From contig JARWIR010000023.1 of assembly GCA_029959085.1 (NCBI GenBank), positions 8,879,860 to 8,943,859 on the forward strand: a stretch of 64,000 nt of DNA. The letters are read 5' to 3'. Source of the DNA: Nemophila menziesii (taxonomy: Eukaryota; Streptophyta; Magnoliopsida; Boraginales; Hydrophyllaceae). The notes below the pieces were generated by a model, which did not search any database, was not told the origin of the DNA, and saw only the letters and a program-made list of their open reading frames with translations. This document shows, one piece after another, positions 57,121 through 64,000 of the stretch (position 1 is its first letter; each line of letters begins with the position of its first letter). A program made the position numbers and the translations under genes.

Positions 57121-58325
57121 ATATTTTTTTTATCAACAAATCCAACTTTTTCATTATAAATCAACCTCCAAGTCATTACATATGGGACTTACAAGCATAA
57201 GGCCCAAGCATGGGTTATATACCTTGTAAGCCCATTTCACTTTATAAAAGAAACATTACATTACTATTTAAAATTTTCTACTCGGCCCATTAACTACATT
57301 ATTATTACAGAAGATAGACTAAAGACAATAGAATAGTAAATACAAGTTTAAACATCTAACTTCTCAGCTATTCTAATGATATTCGAATATTTTAAACTCC
57401 TCTCCTTTATCTTCATTTTCGCCATTTCGCAAATACGCCCAACAATTTGTTCTTCATTCAAAATCACCCCTCCATGTTCTATTTCATTTCTCTGCTTCCA
57501 TACCATGTAAATATATGAAGAAAAATCACTAAACTCACGAGCATTTTCTTCTCCTTACTTGTTAAACCAAGAATTTTCTCATAAAGATCATCAAAATCAC
57601 TAGGCACCCAAATAATATCACAGATTTTTAGTAATCTCTGCAATATTCTCTTAGAAAATGAACATAAAAAGAAAATATGCACATTATCTTCACCTGTATA
57701 TTTACACAAACCACATAGAGGATCAATTTGAGTTCCCCACTCCAACATTCTAAGTTTTGTGCTCAACCTGTTTTGTATAGCTAGCCACGAGATAAAAGAG
57801 CACCTGGGAATGTTTGCCTTTGACCAAATGAATTCATACCAGTTGACTATTTTTGTGTCTGTGGTATTAGTGATTTTGATAAAGGTTTTTTAAAAGAAAA
57901 ACCTTTCTTATTAGATTCACTCCATTCTTTCTTGTCTTCTCTATTCACCAATTTAATTTCCACTAAGTTTGGTAATATTTTACCAACACATGGTTGTAAT
58001 CTCCACCTATCTTTACCATAAAATTTATCAACTGTCTTGTCACTATTCAAGTTATCTTTTTCCAGCTCTATACCCAGAATCTGTTGTATATTCTTTCCAT
58101 CTAGCCATCTATCCCATATAAGATAAGTATTTTTTTTCCATTATATACAGTATGTGTGATGAATTCATACGTATGGCTTTGTTTCTCTTCCATACTCCAC
58201 AGGTTGTATTCTTGCGAGTACATTCTCCAGAATGTGAAGAGTAGACAGACCAAATTAAGATTTTCTAAATTTGGGATGCCTAAACCTCCTCTCTCTTTAC
58301 TATTACATAAGTTTTCCCATGCTAT
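57121..58325 (-). mobile_element. 5'-truncated LINE inserted in copy 2
   Basis: On the minus strand it opens with GGLGIPNLENLNL near 58295 (RT thumb), has WYEFIWSKANIPRCSFISWL near 57845-57785, a zf-RVT region (RLSTKLRMLEWG, then CGLC-X8-NVHIFFLC) near 57770-57670, a 3' untranslated part and an A-tail that appears as TTTTTTTT at 57121-57128. Copy 1 is uninterrupted at the matching site (9460-9470). The site's A/T-richness hides the exact target duplication. Confidence 0.9.
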
Positions 58326-58348
58326 TTATTTTAATTATATTTTACAGT

Positions 58349-58545
58349 CCGACCACCTCTACCGTCCACTACCTCCACCACCACCTCTAGCATTTCACCA
58401 CCGACTACTACCACCGCCTAATACATTCTCCATCAACCACCACCACAACCATTACCCATAACCCCACCACACAACCACTATCTCATGCATACACCACCCC
58501 CACCCTCATCACCATCACCATCTCACGCATCCACCACCACCACCG
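58349..58545 (+). repeat. CCACCA-rich stretch, copy 2
   Basis: Counterpart of 9487-9690 with scattered substitutions. Confidence 0.8.
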
Positions 58546-58609
58546 ATATTTTTGTAAAGTTGACCTCAAAATATGGGTAACCCTATAATCATTGACGAAA
58601 CTGGGGAAC

Positions 58610-60914
58610 TTTGTAAGAGATCGATCCTCTTCTAAAAAATTGAGCAGAGTTTCCACAAGCAAAAGGGAAAAATATGGATACACGACGAAAATTTATAGAT
58701 GCACTAAAATATTTCACGACCATGTCAGAGAAATAATCGGTGAAAGTTCATTTCATTTATCAAAAATCCCAAAGACACACATATCACTTCAAGAAAGCAA
58801 GTACATGCGACCTTGTTTGACTACTTGACATCTTTATCCGGTCAAGGAAAAAACCCTTTGCATGTATAAGAAGATATTTGCGAATGTGGTGACCTTTAGG
58901 TCGATAATTTTGCTCCGAGATAACCGATAAAGAGATCAAAGATACAATATTTGGAATTAAAACCGATAAGTCCCCGTCACCCGACAATTATTTATCCAAA
59001 TTCTTCATCAAGTCTTGGAATGTAGTAGGTGAAGAGTTGACCATATAAATAAGTAAATTTTTCATATAAGGATTTCTCTTAAAGAAACTTAACAACACTA
59101 TAATCATGTTTGTCCCAAAATAGTAAAATAAAACTACCATCGATAAGCATAGACCCATTTCATGTTGCAATGTGATCTCAAGGCAATTACAATAATTATT
59201 TATGAAAGGATGCAAATATGTCTTGATGATATTGTAAATTAGGCTCAATCGATAATTGTCTCGGGTAGGCTCAGGTCCGCCAATGGAAGGATGCAACCGC
59301 ATCTTGATATACATTATTCGGAGTACCTTTCTCTGTTTATTGTGAAAACTATGTCTAAAGCTTCGTTCAAATTCCACCCAAATGCGAAGGATTAAATATT
59401 ACACACTTGGAATTTGTGGATGATCCCATGTTATTCTCTCAGAGTGACTCGATCTCACTTGACATACTTATGGGATGCTTAAAGTTAAAAAGAAAAAATT
59501 GGCTCTCCGACTCAACGTGGCTAAGTCAAACTTCTATATTATGAGGATCAAATAGAGGAAGCTTGATATCATTAAAAAAACTTACATACCATTAAGAGGG
59601 TAGTATGGCTTTTAGATACCTTGGTATCTCCTCATGTTTAAAATGTTAAGGAATGGCAGTTACGGCCCCTTGACAAGAAAACATATTGAATGTGTTGAGA
59701 GTCATGGTAAACTCCTTGCGCTCTTTTAGGTTTGAAGATTGGAGTTATTTCGATTGGTCTTACAAGTGGTTTGTTGTTTTCGGCTTTTGATTTTTATGGT
59801 TTTGATTAGGGGATCAAGAACATTACTCGCATTTGTCGCACTTTATCTAGAGCACAACACCAAATAAGGTTAAATGGAAAGAGATTTGCATGTAAAAACA
59901 AAGGAGGACTTGGTCTTAAAAGTTTGGGCCTTTGAAATGATGGTTTACTCTCAAAACTTCTATGGCTGATTAACGAGAATAAGGTACCGCTTTGGACAAA
60001 ATGGATCCATAGAGAGTACTTGCATAATCGAAATGTGTGGGATTTGGTAGTTCAAGAGAACGATTCAACACTCTTAAAAAGACTACATCACTTAAGTAAC
60101 ATATACTTAATGCCTATGGACTTGACTAAGTGTGTGTGATGTTTGAAAATCGTTTAGTCACAACACCTACATCGGGTACGCGGTCTTGGCTACAAGCGGT
60201 CACCGGGTTTGTATACAAAACCAACCAAAAAGGGCATATGAGTTCTTCCACCTCAAAGATTCCGTTATACCTTGGACAAACTATTTTGGGGTGCGTATAA
60301 CACCCAAAACATTCAATCATTGTTTGGATCACCCTACATGGCAAAATCAACATAAAGACTTAATAACATAAATAGAACTCGAACAAAAATGTGTGTTATG
60401 AAACAAATAAAATGCTTGTTTTTTAGTGAAAGATCACCGTCAAGATATGGACCACTATAAGGAATTAAGTGAGCATTAGGGAAAGTTATGTCCACTATTC
60501 AAAACGCCCTTATGTGGTTGTAGAAAGAGGAGACTCAACTGGCTTGGAAAACAAAGGCATAGAAGATCACTTTCACATCGACCATAGACTTATTTGGTTA
60601 GCCTAAAACAAGATTAGCTTTGAAGGCATTGCCCACCCAACCCCACATAAAAGAGCATCGTGAAACGTTAAAATTGGTGTTTTTCGTCCTTTTTTTTTCA
60701 TTTGCATTCGCGTCGCGCCTCCTTGGGAGATAGTGGATTTTTGTTTACATCCAGCTAAATTCATTGTATAGGTTTATGTGGAGAAAAATAGTTTTACCTT
60801 TTAGCTAGCTTGTTGTTAGCTTCTAGTTAAAGTGATTTTTCACTAGAGCTATTTTGTAATACTTGTAAAGTGTACGTTGATTTTCATCGTATTTATAAAT
60901 TTTTTTACTCGATA
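58610..60914 (+). mobile_element. Highly degenerate LINE, copy 2
   Basis: Collinear with 11340-13631, showing the same FVDDPMLFSQ-type block near 59415 and GGLGL block near 59900. It adds little intact coding sequence, and the stops are largely shared, so decay mostly preceded the duplication. Confidence 0.75.
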
Positions 60915-61299
60915 AAAAATAGGAGATTGTGCAAAATCACTTACTAGAAAAAATAGTGTGGGATAATGATGCCTTAAACTTATCACTGTGTACATATTGT
61001 CTAAATATCTATACTACCCGCGTGAATTTTGCTAGGTGAAGTACATGTGCAAGGTTGTATGGTTCAGATGCTCGAGCATTCAATACAATTGAAAACCATG
61101 ACATTAGAAATATACAAGGGAATTATAGATGTTATAAAATACCCCTTAAGTTTATCAAATACATTTTGATTTGGACTTTCGTGAATCTGGTCAACAAAGT
61201 AATAACTTTGATATATAAATCCACGTCATTTGAATTTCGAATCAAGGATAACTTTTTTTCCAAAGCATAATATATAGATAAATAAAAGTTCTAAAATAT

Positions 61300-61820
61300 T
61301 ACAAAGGTTAGCCTACCCCTACAGGCTCGTTATCACATCTTAAAATCGTAGCTAACTGGGAAGGGATACAAGTATCTGAATTGCCAAACAATGTGCTAAT
61401 AAACTCCTGTTTGGCAACCCAGTGGGCTACCTCGTTTCTACTCCTAGAAAATAAGAGTAGAAGAAAGGTTTGATAACTCACCAAATAAATAAATATTACA
61501 AACAATATTTTAAATTGAATGACTCGAAATGTATTGACTAGAAGAATGTGGCTTCATAATCTTCTCCGCGTAATTCTAGATGATAACACTTCCAAAAGGA
61601 ATCTCTGATGCTATTTTCGTAACTCACAAAATCCCAGGGCTTCTGCTTCCGAACCTAAATCTGCTTTAATTTTTTAACTTTTTCTTGATATAAATTCACC
61701 ATTAGAATTTATTATTAAACACGCAATAACTGCTCCTTTATCCGAAAAAGATGCATTAGAAAATGTATTTTATATTTGTTCGGAGGTGGATTTTTCCATC
61801 TCTCTTTAAATTTCATATTA
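61300..61820 (-). pseudogene. RNase H-like fragment, copy 2
   Basis: Clearer than copy 1. The minus strand begins DASFSDKGAVIACLIINSNG near 61757-61700 (first catalytic Asp), has GSEAEALGFCEL near 61655-61620 (Glu), and ends SRNEVAHWVAKQEF near 61445-61400, the typical C-terminal RNase H motif. Central frame changes and stops separate these blocks. Confidence 0.75.
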
Positions 61821-62144
61821 CTACTGTTGTTTTTTATCAATATTATTGTCTGTTACTAACTTGCTTTATTTCAATTATAAGGATCACTCGATTATTTGGA
61901 TCCAATTGTTATTCAGAATTGTTGACGACTCATCACACTTGTGTGGAGGTGCACAAACGTTTCAATACTATATGAAGACGATCGACATGGAAATGGACAA
62001 ACGTGGCAATACTATTGGAAGCCGGTTCGTGTGTGCGCACACACTATACGTTAAAACTTATATAAAATCCTCATTTCCCTTTAGTTCCCTTTTCTTCATA
62101 AATCAAAAGTATAAATTCAAAAGGAAGAGGAAAAGGAGAAAATT

Positions 62145-63525
62145 ACAAAAATGAGCCCACATAACTTAAACTTTATATTTTAAGTCCCATCTCCTTACTT
62201 CTTCTTACATAGTCTTTAGTTTTATTTCTGGTTTGCCCAATTTACCTATACAACATTCCTATTTAATTTAACTTGTTTTATTTATTGTTGTATTTGTATT
62301 AGGTTTCATATTCGATATGGGTACGCGCTAAGTGGTTATGGACCCATTTACGCTCCCACTCGTTTTCGAACGGACGCGTGTCTGTTTGACATTTTATATT
62401 TAGTTGTGTTTTATTTTTATTAAGTACTTTGAATGGGTTAAAATTCCATATGGGTACGGACCTATCTCGAACAATGATGGGTACATACCCATCTCGAAAG
62501 TAGCTCCATGTCAGTTGCTCACAAATACGTCTATTGTGAAAACAAAATAGGGGAAATTGGGATTGTACCCATTGGGTCTGTACCCACTTCGTGTGTTCAA
62601 AAGATTGTACACAGCTCTGGTAGTCAAAAGACTGAACCCAGATCCGGTGATCAAGGGGTTGTGTCCAGGTCGAGAGGTCAAGGGGTTGTACCACACCGGA
62701 TCCATCTAGAAAATAATATAACATCAACTAAAATATATACCAAAAAAATTAAAAAACACAAACAAAACCCGTTGACTCACATCAGCTCGGTAAGGCGGCG
62801 GAATGGCCACGACGAGCGGCGCAATGGCCACGAAGAGCGTTAGAACTCCGACTCAAAGCAACGGCGGCGAGATGGCGGTGGAAATGGTGGTGCAGAACAG
62901 TGAGATGGCGGTGGAAATGGTTCGTTAGATGCTTGAAATGGCCAGATCTGGAGGCGAGACCATGAGATGGTTCACGAATGGAGGTGGTTCTCTTTTGCTG
63001 CTGTGATACCACGCTGGTGGTGTGGCCCACCAATGGAGGGAAGGTGAGATCTTCGGTGGTGTAGAACAGTGATATGGTGGTGGAAATGGTTCGCTACAGC
63101 CTTGAAATGGCCGGATCTAGAGGCGCGACCATGAGATGGTTCTCGAAGAGAGGTGGTTCTCTTTTGCTGCTGTGATACCACGCTGGTGGTGTGGCCCACA
63201 AATGGAGGTGGTTTTCTTCTATAGAATAGCAGATGAGGGGGTGGTTAATAGTGCAGGAGAAGGGGGCTGGTAAATAATGCAGAGAGAACATAGAGGGAGA
63301 GGAGAGATAACAGTGGCGTTGGGTAAGAATGAGATGTGAATTGGGTTTTTGTAACCCTAATAGTGTTTTGGGGTGGGTTATTTGTTTCAATGTAATAAGA
63401 GCTCATGGAGAGGGCATTTGTGGGCTTTTGGGATTTTGTAACTAGCTAGTTACCTAGCTTCTTATTAGGAGGAATTTTATTAATATGTCCAACATGTGGG
63501 GAGATGTGATTTATAATTCACCCGA
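62145..63525. mobile_element. Putative non-autonomous TIR element, copy 2
   Basis: Counterpart of 14850-16195. Left CCCACATAACTTAAACTTTA and the reverse complement of the right end, CCCACATGTTGGACATATTA, align as imperfect inverted repeats. The interior has the 9-residue repeat region (62580-62700) and the 169-bp tandem pair (62920-63210). Minus-strand frames across these repeats are open but unrecognised. Confidence 0.5.
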
Positions 63526-64000
63526 GAAAAAGAGCAGTTAGAGATTCGACTATCGTCGTCTTCGTCTATGAATAGAAGGTAGCAAGGTCTTTAATCAGTG
63601 CTGTTTAAATCATGTATTCTTTTGACTCCTCCCCTCTTTCATATTTCCCCCTTGTTAAATTGTAATAACGATGAAAATACAATCGATTTGCAAAATTCTA
63701 AGGGAGAACCAAAAGTAGGAGATAGTGCGGAAGTGTTACAATTAGGAAAGAAAGTTTATGCGGTCTGCTGGGTATAACTCTGGATTTGCCTAAGAGTTAA
63801 CTTAGACCGCTAATAGGAGGTTTATAGTCCATTTAAAAATTTATTGAAGATAATAAATTTGGTGCATCCGGATTGCTAAGAGCGAGGGGACCACAGTGGT
63901 GAAGCATGAGTGGGGATAAGTTAATGGGTTGACTAAGGACCGAAAATTTTGCTGAAACATCATCACAATTCGAAAGATAACTCATCAATTTCCATCCCAC

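Larger units (their letters stand above)
56861..64000. repeat. Segmental duplication, copy 2 (runs off window)
   Basis: Collinear with 9195-17115. It starts inside the cob fragment at the matching GCTATCT, has the solo-LTR site empty near 58600-58606, and contains a private LINE insertion at 57121-58325. The left junction is with a truncated Athila LTR, whereas copy 1 continues leftward into more cob and nad2. Confidence 0.9.

Overview
The window is AT-rich nuclear DNA from a flowering plant, most likely a eudicot. The evidence is plant-type Athila (Ty3/gypsy), Copia, L1-type LINE, Mutator-like (MULE) and tRNA-derived SINE sequences, pieces of plant mitochondrial nad2 and cob, and a fragment of a CLASSY (CLSY)-type SNF2 gene, which is plant-specific. 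I found no intact host gene. Almost every long reading frame belongs to a transposable element and carries stops, frameshifts or truncations.

Layout, left to right. 1-592: edge of a MITE and a Copia integrase fragment. 575-3700: a 5'-truncated LINE. 3723-7330: a MULE with a minus-strand transposase and a plus-strand Ulp1-like (C48) protease pseudogene whose catalytic Cys motif is destroyed, bordered by 18-bp palindromes and by an array of E2F-site-like repeats. 7975-9302: nuclear mitochondrial DNA joining nad2 intron 4/exon 5 to cob. 9195-17115: first copy of a large segmental duplication whose second copy is 56861-64000 and runs off the window. A partial third copy lies at 27727-28690 and is followed by the CLSY pseudogene. 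19300-24475: 5' half of an Athila element (LTR, tRNA-Asp-type primer site, gag) with a solo LTR inserted into gag. 24609-27400: a second MULE. 31474-34784: a small Copia element with near-identical LTRs and a perfect 5-bp target duplication. 34866-37085: MITE, Copia integrase/RT remnant and SINE. 38842-50915: a minus-strand deleted Athila element containing a complete plus-strand non-autonomous Athila element (41955-48933, perfect target duplication). 50930-56860: Athila pol pseudogene, long 3' untranslated region and the start of a 3' LTR.

The two duplication copies act as empty-site controls for each other. The solo LTR (9746-11313) is only in copy 1 and the LINE (57121-58325) is only in copy 2, so both inserted after the duplication. 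The points most worth following are the MULE with Ulp1-like gene, palindromes and E2F-like array; the unrecognised ORF of the non-autonomous Athila element; cis-motifs conserved across diverged Athila LTRs; and the CLSY fragment beside a multiplied segment. Identities and boundaries were judged by eye.
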